Positions 7,455-14,693 are shown, counted from the stretch's first letter. The stretch is DNA of 15,963 bases from Actinomycetes bacterium (GCA_023432565.1 JAEYUL010000198.1:1-15963), one strand, 5' to 3'. Made by a program: numbers and translations. The notes: generated by a model not told the origin, from the letters alone.

Positions 7455-9092
7455 TCAGATCGCCTGGGTCGCGGCGCGCTCGATCGCGAGCCCCGCCTCG
7501 TAGCGCTCCAGGTAAGCGGCGAAACCGCGCACGTCGTCGGGGTCCGGGGCGACGACGTCGATCCGGGCGTCGCCGAACACGTGTCCGGCGAGGAACTCGC
7601 CGAGGTCCTGCCCGCTCGCGTGCTCGAGGTAGGCGGCGAGCACGGCGATGCCCCACGCGCCACCCTCACCGGCTGCGCTGCCGACCGCGACCGGCGCGCC
7701 CACCGCGGCGGCGAGCAGCCGCTGGGCCACACCCGCGGTCCGGAACAGGCCACCGTGCGCGAACATCGCGTCGAGCTCGACGCCCTCGGCCGCCAGCACG
7801 CGCATGCCGAGGCTGAGCGTCCCGAAGGCGCCGTAGACCTGCGTGCGCATGAAGTTGGCCAGCGTGAGCCGGCTGTCCGGGGTCCGCACGAACAGCGGGC
7901 GCCCCTCCTCCAGCCCGGTGACGGGCTCGCCGGACAGGTAGTTGTAGGCGAGCAGGCCGCCGCCGTCGGCGTCGCCGTCGAGTGCCTCGCGCAGCAGCGT
8001 GCCGAAGACGTCGTCGGGGCTGGCCGAGTGCCCGAGCGCCGTGGCGAACCGGCCGAACATCTCGGCCCACTCGGCGAGCTCGCTCGCTCCGTTGTTGCAG
8101 TGCACCATCGCCACGAGGTCGCCGGACGGCGTCGTGACGAGGTCCAGCTCGTCGTGCACCTGCGCCAGAGGCTTCTCGAGCACGACCATCGCGAAGATGG
8201 ACGTGCCGACCGAGATGTTGGCGGTGCGCGGCGCCACCGAGTTCGTCGCGACCATGCCCGTGCCCGCGTCGCCCTCCGGCGGGCACAGCGGCACGCCCGC
8301 GGCGAGAGCGCCGCTCGGGTCGAGCAGCGCGGCACCCTGAGCAGTCAGCCGGCCCGCGTCCTGCCCGGCGAGCCGGACGGCGGGCAGCAGGTCCACAACG
8401 TGCGTGCCCGGGCGGCGGTCCGCGACGAGCGCGTCGAACTGCTCGAGCATGTGCGCGTCGTAGTCGCGCGTGCCGGTGTCGATCGGGAACATCCCGGACG
8501 CGTCCCCGACGCCCAGCACCTTCTCGCCCGTCAGGCGCCAGTGCACGTACCCGGCCAGGGTCGTCACGAACGCGATCTGGGACACGTGCGGCTCGTCGTC
8601 GAGGATCGCCTGGTAGAGGTGGGCGATCGACCAGCGCAGCGGGATGTTGTGGCCGAACAGCGCGGACAGCTCGGCGGCCGCCGGACCGGTGCTCGTGTTG
8701 CGCCACGTGCGGAACGGGACCAGCAGCTCCCCCGACGCGTCGAACGCGAGGTAGCCGTGCATCATCGCCGAGACGCCGAGGGCGCCGTACGACGTGGGGG
8801 TGACGCCGTAGCGCTCGTGGACGTCGGCCACCAGCGAGGCGTAGGCCGCCTGCAGCCCGTCCCAGACCGCCTCGAGCGAGTACGTCCACCGGCGGTCGAC
8901 GAACTGGTTCTCCCACTCGTGGCTGCCGGTGGCGATCGGTGCGCAGTCCGGCCCGACGAGGCACGCCTTGATCCGGGTCGACCCGAGCTCGATCCCCAGG
9001 ACCGCGCGGCCGGCGACGATGTCGTCCCTGACCCGTCGTGCCGCGTCGTCGTCCTGCTGCTGGACGCCCTGCGGCGTCTCGTTCTGGCTCAT
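7455..9092 (-). CDS. araB: Ribulokinase (FGGY-family carbohydrate kinase)
   Basis: A cytoplasmic sugar kinase of 545 aa, expected to phosphorylate L-ribulose with ATP. The FGGY fold is visible: the N-terminal phosphate loop GIELGSTRIKA (residues 33-43), the catalytic-base region GDASGMFPID with Asp197, GTSIFAMVV, and the C-terminal ATP-site stretch FAHGGLFRTAGVAQRLLA. The phosphate loop has Glu35 where many FGGY kinases have Asp. The protein looks more like the actinobacterial FGGY subgroup than E. coli AraB, so the role rests partly on its place in araB-araD-araA. I chose the ATG at 9090-9092, which follows GAAGGGG at about 4 nt, over a GTG at 9107 that would include this ribosome site. It is the first gene of the operon. 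Confidence 0.9.
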   Translation of the reverse strand: MSQNETPQGVQQQDDDAARRVRDDIVAGRAVLGIELGSTRIKACLVGPDCAPIATGSHEWENQFVDRRWTYSLEAVWDGLQAAYASLVADVHERYGVTPTSYGALGVSAMMHGYLAFDASGELLVPFRTWRNTSTGPAAAELSALFGHNIPLRWSIAHLYQAILDDEPHVSQIAFVTTLAGYVHWRLTGEKVLGVGDASGMFPIDTGTRDYDAHMLEQFDALVADRRPGTHVVDLLPAVRLAGQDAGRLTAQGAALLDPSGALAAGVPLCPPEGDAGTGMVATNSVAPRTANISVGTSIFAMVVLEKPLAQVHDELDLVTTPSGDLVAMVHCNNGASELAEWAEMFGRFATALGHSASPDDVFGTLLREALDGDADGGGLLAYNYLSGEPVTGLEEGRPLFVRTPDSRLTLANFMRTQVYGAFGTLSLGMRVLAAEGVELDAMFAHGGLFRTAGVAQRLLAAAVGAPVAVGSAAGEGGAWGIAVLAAYLEHASGQDLGEFLAGHVFGDARIDVVAPDPDDVRGFAAYLERYEAGLAIERAATQAI

Positions 9093-9118
9093 CGCGCCCC
9101 TTCGCACGTACGTGTCAC

Positions 9119-9132
9119 TGCCTGCCGAGGCA
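9119..9132 (-). other. Small stem-loop at the predicted 5' end of the araB mRNA
   Basis: On the minus strand TGCCT-CGGC-AGGCA forms a 5-bp stem with a tetraloop. It would start within a few nucleotides of the predicted transcription start, about 27 nt before the araB ATG. It could stabilise the 5' end; a chance palindrome of this size is also possible. Confidence 0.35.
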
Positions 9133-9139
9133 ATGGCTT

Positions 9140-9156
9140 GATGTTAACGCTCACAC
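9140..9156. promoter_or_regulatory. LacI-type operator of the araBDA operon
   Basis: The block gatgttaacgctcacac is identical over 17 bp to O2 of the YtfQ-like operon (4967-4983). It lies about 48 nt upstream of the araB start and covers the predicted -10 hexamer TAACAT (minus strand, 9141-9146). No second copy is evident here. The shared block strongly implies that one LacI-family regulator controls both operons. Confidence 0.82.
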
Positions 9157-9169
9157 ACGTCGAGGTACA
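9141..9169 (-). promoter_or_regulatory. Predicted promoter of araBDA
   Basis: The -10 candidate TAACAT lies at 9141-9146. At 17-nt spacing the -35 position reads TGTACC (9164-9169), only a partial match to TTGACA. Initiation would be near 9134, giving a leader of about 42 nt. The case rests mainly on analogy with the identical block upstream of the YtfQ-like gene. Confidence 0.4.
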
Positions 9170-9418
9170 CCCGACGCACCAGCCGAGATTCTCGACCATT
9201 TCTCCGACACTCGCGAGGTCCGCGCCTGTGCGGTCTCGCCGACCGGCGCCCCGGTGACGCCGCCGGCTCGCGCCCGGAGCGGCGACGACGCGAGGCACCC
9301 CGTGCAGGTGCCCCGCGTCGTCGATCGCGCACCGCCCTCCCGGCACGCTCACCTCTGGGACGGCGACCGCCCGCCGCCCAGGCTCACGTCCGGCGGCGCG
9401 CCGCGCCGCGGCTGCTCG
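9157..9418. other. Intergenic region between the araBDA promoter and the GH127 gene
   Basis: No credible gene is present; the frames across it give low-complexity Arg/Pro/Gly peptides with no ribosome site or family motif. The only strong structure is the hairpin at 9283-9323. A short GC palindrome at 9393-9404 just after the GH127 stop could be part of the 3' end but has no room for a loop. Confidence 0.6.
9283..9323 (-). terminator. Terminator of the MalEFG-GH127 operon
   Basis: The arms at 9283-9299 and 9307-9323 form a 17-bp stem with a 7-nt loop. One position is an A/C mismatch on the plus strand but a G-U pair in a minus-strand transcript, so the stem is fully paired only for minus-strand RNA. 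It lies about 95 nt after the GH127 stop and upstream of the araB promoter, separating the two operons. Confidence 0.75.
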
Positions 9419-11323
9419 CTACCCCTGGGGGATCCAGACCCGCATGGTCGACGGGCCACGGTTCGCCCAGGAGTAGTACGGCACGAGCGCCGCCGTCAGC
9501 GCGTCGTCCTTCACGTGTGCCAGCACCTGCTCGGCGTACGGCCACGCGCGGTCGTCGTGCACCACGCGGCGCAACGCGACGTGCGGGCGTCCGTCCTCCT
9601 CACGCACCGTACGGTCCGCGAGCACCACGTCGTCGACCTCGAGGGATCCAGGCAGGTCCGTCGACTCGAGGCACAGGACCAGCGGACCGCGCTCGAACGC
9701 CAGGCAGCCCCGCACGGCGTCGATCCGGTGGTCGGGCGCCGTCACGCGCACCTGCATCGGCAGCGAGAGCCGCACCTCGTCGCCAGCGCGCAGGTCGGCC
9801 ACCCGGGCCACCGGGCCGGACACGGGTGCGCCGTCGAGCGTCGCGGCACCCTGCGCCCACGCGGGCACCCGCAGCGCGAGCTCCCACGAGCCCTCGGGGG
9901 CCTCGACCACCCGGACGACCACGTCACCGTCGTCGGGGTAGCTCGTCGAGACCGCGAGCCGCACGGCGCCGCCGGCCAGCCGCGTCTGGATCGAGCACGG
10001 CGCGAGCTGGTGGATCTGGACGCCGGTGTCCGTCGCGGTGGCGACGTAGGCGGCCAGCGAGGCGAACGTGCGCGCCACGTTCGTCGGGCAGCACGAGACC
10101 TCGAACCACGGGGCCCGCAGGCGCGACAGCGCACGCGGGCTGACCTCGTCGGTCTCCGCCTCCTGCCCCGGGACGCGCTTGTGCAGCGGGTTGGTGTAGA
10201 AGAAGGACCGGCCGTCCGCCGCCGGCGAGGTGGCGACCACGTTGTACAGCGCGCGCTCGACGACGTCGCCGTACGCGAGGTCACCGGTCGCGAGCGCGAG
10301 CCGCCACGCCACCATGACCGAGCCGACGCCCGCGCACGTCTCGCAGTACGAGCGGTCCGGCGGGAGCTCGAAGTCGTCGCCGTACGCCTCGTCCTGGTGG
10401 TGCGAACCCATCCCGCCCGTGAGGTACGTGCGCCGGGCCAGCGTGGTGGCGAACTGCGAGCGCGCCACCTCCAGGAGCTCGTCGTCCTTGGTCTCGAGCG
10501 CCAGGTCGATCACGCCCGCCGTCAGGTACAGCGCACGCACGGCGTGACCGCGCAGCACCGTCGCCTCCCGCACGGGGATGTCGTCCTGGAAGTACTCGCG
10601 GCCGAACTCGATGTCCGGCAGCGTGCCGGTCCCGCGCCGGTCGATGAACAGCTGCGCGAGCGTCAGGTACCGCTCGACGCCGGTCGCACGGTAGAGCTCG
10701 ACGAGCGCCACCTCGACCTCGGCGTGACCGCACACGGACTGGATGCCGTCGGGCCCGAAGGCCTCGCACATGTGGTCCGCGGCGCGCAGCGCGACGCGCA
10801 CCAGCGTGTCGTCCTGGTCGCGCCCCGAGCGCAGCCGCGCGACCGCCGCCTGGATGAGGTGGCCGTAGCAGTAGAGCTCGTGGCCCCACGCGAGGTTGCT
10901 GTAGCGCGGCTCCTGGCCGGGCCGTCCGTACCTCGTCGAGAGGTAGCCGTCAGGCTCCTGGACGCGCTCGAACATCTGCGCGAGCTCCTGGATCCGCGCC
11001 TCGAGGCGCGCGTCGCCCGTGCGGGCGACCTCCCACGCCATCGCCTCGACCAGCTTGTAGACGTCCGAGTCCGAGAACTCACGTCCCGTTCGCGTGGTCG
11101 CGACCGTGCCCTCGGCCGCCGCCAGGAAGTTGTCGATCCATCCGACCCGCTGCTCCCACTCGTCGCAGTGGTCGATGGTGGCCGTGGCGTTCACCTGCTG
11201 GCGCTCGCCCCAGAAGCCACCGGTGATGGTCACCTCGTCGAGACCGAGCGGACGGAGCACGCCGCCGGTCGGCAGCGCGGGGGTCACCACTCGGGGTGTG
11301 TCGTTGCTGAGAATGGTGATCAT
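9419..11323 (-). CDS. GH127 beta-L-arabinofuranosidase (HypBA1-like)
   Basis: A glycoside hydrolase of 634 aa expected to release L-arabinose from beta-L-arabinofuranosides; the characterised relative HypBA1 of Bifidobacterium longum has 658 aa. The catalytic zinc-thiolate set is intact. Glu328 and Cys330 (SYCETCAG) and Cys411 and Cys412 (SCCPTN) correspond to Glu338, Cys340, Cys417 and Cys418 of HypBA1, with Cys411 as nucleophile. Glu312, exactly 16 residues before Glu328, matches acid/base Glu322. An all-alpha catalytic region is followed by a beta-rich C-terminal part. There is no signal peptide, so it should act in the cytoplasm on imported sugars. Its ATG overlaps the permease stop as ATGA, with the ribosome site GAAGGG almost touching the start, so coupled translation is likely. 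Exact linkage specificity is inferred. Confidence 0.92.
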   Translation of the reverse strand: MITILSNDTPRVVTPALPTGGVLRPLGLDEVTITGGFWGERQQVNATATIDHCDEWEQRVGWIDNFLAAAEGTVATTRTGREFSDSDVYKLVEAMAWEVARTGDARLEARIQELAQMFERVQEPDGYLSTRYGRPGQEPRYSNLAWGHELYCYGHLIQAAVARLRSGRDQDDTLVRVALRAADHMCEAFGPDGIQSVCGHAEVEVALVELYRATGVERYLTLAQLFIDRRGTGTLPDIEFGREYFQDDIPVREATVLRGHAVRALYLTAGVIDLALETKDDELLEVARSQFATTLARRTYLTGGMGSHHQDEAYGDDFELPPDRSYCETCAGVGSVMVAWRLALATGDLAYGDVVERALYNVVATSPAADGRSFFYTNPLHKRVPGQEAETDEVSPRALSRLRAPWFEVSCCPTNVARTFASLAAYVATATDTGVQIHQLAPCSIQTRLAGGAVRLAVSTSYPDDGDVVVRVVEAPEGSWELALRVPAWAQGAATLDGAPVSGPVARVADLRAGDEVRLSLPMQVRVTAPDHRIDAVRGCLAFERGPLVLCLESTDLPGSLEVDDVVLADRTVREEDGRPHVALRRVVHDDRAWPYAEQVLAHVKDDALTAALVPYYSWANRGPSTMRVWIPQG

Positions 11324-12144
11324 CCCTTCAGGGCACCGGACATGAATCCGTTGACGTAGTGGCGCTGCAGCACGAGGAACAGGAAGATGCAGGGCACGGT
11401 GAGGATCACGACGCCCGCCTGGGTGGCGCCGTAGTCGATGACGCCCATGACCTGCTGGCGCATGTTGACCATGGCGAGCGGCAGGGGCTGGTTGTCGCCG
11501 CCGACCAGGAACAGCGGCACCATGAAGTCGTTCCAGGCCGCCAGGAACGCGAACAGCCCGACCGTGATGAGGCCCGGCTTCACCGCGTGCAGCAGGACCC
11601 GGCGCAGCGCGCCGAACGACCCGCAGCCGTCGACGAGCGCGGCCTCCTCCATCTCCTTGGGCACGGCCTCGAACGAGATGCGCATCATGAACGTCGCGAA
11701 CGGCAGCTGGAACACGGCGAGCACGATCCCGACCCCGACGAGCGAGTTGTTGAGGTGGATCGCCTTGAGCCACGTCATCAGCGGGATCAGGAGGGTCGCG
11801 TACGGGACCATGAGGATCGCGAGCGTCAGCAGGAACAGCAGGTTCTTGCCGGGGAAGCTGAACCGGGCGAACGCGTAGCCGCCGAACGTCGAGGCCACGA
11901 GCGTCACGATCACTGCGGTCGCCGTGATCACGAGCGAGTTGCCCAGGTAGGTCCACAGGCCGGCCTGGTAGTTCACGACGGTCTCGTAGTTGCCCAGCCC
12001 GAAGCCGTCGACCTGGTTGGACCCCGGCTGCGGGGACACCGAGCTGATCGTCGTCCAGATGATCGGGTAGAGGAAGATGACGGCCAGGCCGCCCGTGAGC
12101 ACGTAGAACGGGGTGCGCGTCAGCCCCTGGGTGAAGCGGCTCAT
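11320..12144 (-). CDS. Carbohydrate ABC transporter permease, MalG-like
   Basis: Second permease of a CUT1-type oligosaccharide importer, 274 aa and of usual length. Six hydrophobic segments are visible, the first at about residues 12-32. The cytoplasmic EAA loop reads EAALVDG at residues 167-173 and contacts the ATPase. The C-terminal block HYVNGFMSGALKG is typical of MalG-like permeases. A ribosome site AAGGGGG lies 7 nt before the ATG. It overlaps the MalF-like gene upstream and the GH127 gene downstream by 4 nt each. No ATPase gene is present in this operon, so a shared MsiK-type ATPase encoded elsewhere probably serves it. Confidence 0.93.
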   Translation of the reverse strand: MSRFTQGLTRTPFYVLTGGLAVIFLYPIIWTTISSVSPQPGSNQVDGFGLGNYETVVNYQAGLWTYLGNSLVITATAVIVTLVASTFGGYAFARFSFPGKNLLFLLTLAILMVPYATLLIPLMTWLKAIHLNNSLVGVGIVLAVFQLPFATFMMRISFEAVPKEMEEAALVDGCGSFGALRRVLLHAVKPGLITVGLFAFLAAWNDFMVPLFLVGGDNQPLPLAMVNMRQQVMGVIDYGATQAGVVILTVPCIFLFLVLQRHYVNGFMSGALKG

Positions 12145-13121
12145 CGCTTGACCCCCTTCTTCTTCGCGACGCCCGTGCCGTCGTCGCTGCCGCGCAGCGC
12201 GCGCAGCTGGACGATGTTGATCAGGACGAGGGCGAGCAGGACGATCACCGAGAGCGCCGCGGCCATGCCGAGGTCGCGCTTGGACTCGAAGGCCAGGTTG
12301 TAGACCAGCTGGACGACGGTCATCGTCGAGGAGTCCGGGCCGCCCTTGGTGAGGATGTAGAACTGGTCGAACGCCAGCAGCGAGCCCGTGACGCACATGA
12401 TCGTGGACAGGGCGAGCGACGGCCGCAGCAGCGGGATCGTGATGCTCCGGAAGACCTGCGAGCGCGAGGCGCCGTCGATGCGCGCCGCCTCGTAGACCTC
12501 GCCCGGGATGGACTGCAGGCCCACGAGCAGCAGCAGCATGTAGAAGCCGGCGAAGCGCCAGACGATGAGGATCACCGTCGACCACAGCGCGCCGGTCGGC
12601 GTCCCGAGCGGGGACACGACACCCTCGGTGAGCCCGAGCTTGTCGAGCAGCGGGGCGATCGGCCCCACCTGCGGCGAGTACATCGCGTAGAACAGCAGCG
12701 ACGCGGAGGCCAGACCGAGGGCGGTCGGCAGCAGGAACGTCGTGCGCAGGAACGCGCGCCACCGGCTCGCCTCCTGCACGAGGAACGCCAGGCCGAGACC
12801 GAGGCCGATGAGCAGCACGGTCGCGATGACGGTGTACTTGAGCGTGAACCAGATGGCCGGCCAGAACAGCCGGTGGTCGACGACCTCGGTGTAGTTCTCG
12901 GGCATGTTCATGCCCTTGTTGCCGGCCAGCAGCGCCCAGTCGGCACCCGACATGAAGAACACCAGCACGACGGGGATCACGAAGAAGAGCAGGACGAGCG
13001 CCGCGGTGGGGCTCGCGTAGGCCCATGCGCGCAGGCTGCGCTGCGACTGGGCCTTGGGCGTGCGGCGGGGCTGCGTGCTCGACGCGCCCGCGTCCGCGGG
13101 TGGGGACTGTGTGAGGGTCAT
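12141..13121 (-). CDS. Carbohydrate ABC transporter permease, MalF-like
   Basis: First permease of the CUT1-type importer, 326 aa. A polar N-terminal tail of about 30 residues precedes six predicted membrane segments, at roughly 36-57, 89-113, 125-147, 178-202, 236-258 and 290-312. The EAA loop EAARIDGAS lies at residues 211-219 and is followed by the conserved ITIPLLRPSL. The tail ends in a Lys-rich cluster, KKKGVKR. The ATG has GGGAG 6 nt upstream. A 91-nt gap with a strong hairpin separates it from the binding-protein gene, and its stop overlaps the MalG-like start. Confidence 0.93.
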   Translation of the reverse strand: MTLTQSPPADAGASSTQPRRTPKAQSQRSLRAWAYASPTAALVLLFFVIPVVLVFFMSGADWALLAGNKGMNMPENYTEVVDHRLFWPAIWFTLKYTVIATVLLIGLGLGLAFLVQEASRWRAFLRTTFLLPTALGLASASLLFYAMYSPQVGPIAPLLDKLGLTEGVVSPLGTPTGALWSTVILIVWRFAGFYMLLLLVGLQSIPGEVYEAARIDGASRSQVFRSITIPLLRPSLALSTIMCVTGSLLAFDQFYILTKGGPDSSTMTVVQLVYNLAFESKRDLGMAAALSVIVLLALVLINIVQLRALRGSDDGTGVAKKKGVKR

Positions 13122-13164
13122 GCTGAGCTCCCGTTGCGGTTTCCGACGCTTCCGGCGGGGGGAT

Positions 13165-13206
13165 GACGTGCGGCGGCCGTCTGAACAGGGACGGCCGCCG
13201 CACGTC
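13165..13206 (-). terminator. Intercistronic stem-loop between binding-protein and MalF-like genes
   Basis: The arms at 13165-13181 and 13190-13206 are perfect complements of 17 bp with an 8-nt loop. It begins 6 nt after the binding-protein stop codon, and about 40 nt remain before the permease start. It probably stabilises the upstream message or works as a leaky terminator, giving more binding protein than permease. It parallels the hairpins at 3774-3865 in the other transporter operon. Confidence 0.75.
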
Positions 13207-13212
13207 TGTCGG

Positions 13213-14547
13213 TTACTGCGCGAGGATCTCGGTGATCGCGTCGTTGTCCGCGTCGACCGTGTTGGTCACGTCGAACGTCGCGTTGCGGATCATCGTCACG
13301 AACGGGCTGCCGGAGGCGTTGAACGCCTCGGCGAAGTACGCCGCCACGGGGGTGCGGCCGTTCGGGATCGCCTCGGCGGCCACGGCCGCGACCGGGTCGT
13401 TCTTGGTGTACTCGTTCTCGAGGAGCGAGTTGCGGGACACGACGTCGCCGGCCTTGGCCACGACCTCGAGCTGCGTCTCGTCGGAGAGCATCCACGCGAG
13501 GTAGTTCCACGCCTGCTCGACGTTCTTGGAGTCCTTCGAGATGCCCATGGCGTCACCGCCGAGGAACGTCGAGGTGCCGCCCTCGAGACCCGGGATCGGG
13601 CCGACGCCGACGTCGATGCCGGCCTCGATCGCCGCCGCGACGACCGTGTTCGGGTACTGCATGACGCCGATGTTGCCGCCCTGGAACGGGGCGACCCACG
13701 TCGCTCCGGTCTCCTCCTTCGAGCCGGCACCGAGCGCACCACCCTTGTTCAGGTCGGCGTAGATGCTGTACAGCTCCTTGGCCGCGTCGCTCTTGAGCAG
13801 CGCCTCGGAGCCGTCGGCGGACAGGACCTCTTCGCCCGAGGCCCACAGGCTCGGGAACCAGGTGAAGACGAGGCAGCCACCGCAGTTGCCGCCGAAGTAC
13901 GTGCCCGAGACGCCGTCCTTCTTGAGGTCGGCGATCGCCTGGGCCTGCTCCTTGAACTCGGCCATCGACTTCGGGCCGGCCTCGGGGTCGAGACCCGCCT
14001 CGCGGTAGAGGTCCTTGTTCCAGACCATGACCGAGATGTCCTGGACGAACGGCAGGGTGTGCATCGCGCCGTCGATGGTGCCGGCGTCGATGTGCCCGGA
14101 GGACACGTCGTCCTTGAACGGCAGCGCGCCGATCTGGTCCGTGATGTCGGCGAACAGGCCGTTGTCGACCCAGTACGGCACGCGCACGACGTCGCCCGCG
14201 AGCAGGTCGGGCAGCTCACCGTTGGCGGCCGCGCCACCGACCTTCGACTCCATGTCGTCGTTCGGGATGATCTCGAGCTTGATCTGGTTCTTGTGGCTCG
14301 CGTTGTACGCCTCGACGAGGCGGGTCGCCTGCGCCTCGAGCGGGGCACGCGTCCACATCGTCAGCTCGGTGCCGTCGTCGACGCCGATCTCGGTGCTCGC
14401 CGACGGCTCGCTGCCACCGCCCTTCGTCGGGTCGGGGGTCGCAGTCGTGTCGTCGTCGCTGCACGCCGTCAGTCCGGCCAGGGCGATGCCCGCCACGGCC
14501 AGTCCTGCCACCAAGCGCGTACGCCCGCGAGGGTGGACGTTCCTCAT
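13213..14547 (-). CDS. Carbohydrate ABC transporter substrate-binding lipoprotein (MalE/UgpB-like)
   Basis: Extracellular solute-binding lipoprotein of 444 aa, family 1 (CUT1). The signal peptide has an Arg-rich start and a hydrophobic core and ends in lipobox LTAC, with Cys29 as the lipid site, then a Thr/Ser/Gly/Pro linker to about residue 55. The domain then opens with LTMWTRAPLEAQATRLVEAYN, the usual start of the fold. Later blocks include MVWNKDLYREAGLDP and a C-terminal half with EQAWNYLAWMLSDETQ. The only other cysteines, Cys222 and Cys225 in a CGGC motif, probably form a disulfide. The ATG is preceded by AGGAGAGG at 5 nt. The ligand is probably an arabinose-containing oligosaccharide, inferred from the operon's GH127. 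Confidence 0.93.
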   Translation of the reverse strand: MRNVHPRGRTRLVAGLAVAGIALAGLTACSDDDTTATPDPTKGGGSEPSASTEIGVDDGTELTMWTRAPLEAQATRLVEAYNASHKNQIKLEIIPNDDMESKVGGAAANGELPDLLAGDVVRVPYWVDNGLFADITDQIGALPFKDDVSSGHIDAGTIDGAMHTLPFVQDISVMVWNKDLYREAGLDPEAGPKSMAEFKEQAQAIADLKKDGVSGTYFGGNCGGCLVFTWFPSLWASGEEVLSADGSEALLKSDAAKELYSIYADLNKGGALGAGSKEETGATWVAPFQGGNIGVMQYPNTVVAAAIEAGIDVGVGPIPGLEGGTSTFLGGDAMGISKDSKNVEQAWNYLAWMLSDETQLEVVAKAGDVVSRNSLLENEYTKNDPVAAVAAEAIPNGRTPVAAYFAEAFNASGSPFVTMIRNATFDVTNTVDADNDAITEILAQ

Positions 14548-14640
14548 TGTTGCCTCTCCTCAGCATTTCGACGTTGAAGGTGCTGCCCGACCCCCGGGGG
14601 TGACGGTCGGGTACTTCGAGGTCCCGCTCGCGGTTGTCGA

Positions 14641-14667
14641 AACCAACGAAAGGGTTTTCCGGAACCC
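14641..14667. promoter_or_regulatory. Candidate operator(s) for the adjacent LacI-family regulator
   Basis: Two overlapping imperfect palindromes lie here. One is AACC-N8-GGTT at 14641-14656. The other is gggttttccggaaccc at 14652-14667, with a fully symmetric TTCCGGAA core. The second covers the -10 and start point of the predicted promoter for the binding-protein operon, where LacI-type repressors usually bind. The sequence does not resemble the ATGTNANCGNTCAC sites of the other two operons. Confidence 0.45.
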
Positions 14668-14693
14668 TAGCGGAGGGCGCCCCGCGACGTCAA
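14664..14693 (-). promoter_or_regulatory. Predicted promoter of the MalEFG-GH127 operon
   Basis: On the minus strand TTGACG (14688-14693, five of six matches to consensus) is followed after 18 nt by TAGGGT (14664-14669, TANNNT type). Initiation would be near 14657, giving a leader of about 110 nt. Confidence 0.55.

Noticed and set aside
9093..9107. GTG start for araB five codons upstream
   Set aside because: It would place the evident GAAGGGG ribosome site inside the coding region and has none of its own.
9089..9352. Small minus-strand gene of 87 codons between GH127 and araB
   Set aside because: It spans the hairpin terminator and araB promoter, has a low-complexity composition and matches no known family.
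9038..11359. A 773-codon plus-strand open frame opposite GH127
   Set aside because: Low-complexity shadow of GH127; it also crosses the araB operator and the GH127 operon terminator.
14586..14611. Leader stem-loop as a riboswitch for the binding-protein operon
   Set aside because: Only a 7-bp stem with an inner palindrome; no recognisable aptamer consensus and no paired anti-terminator.
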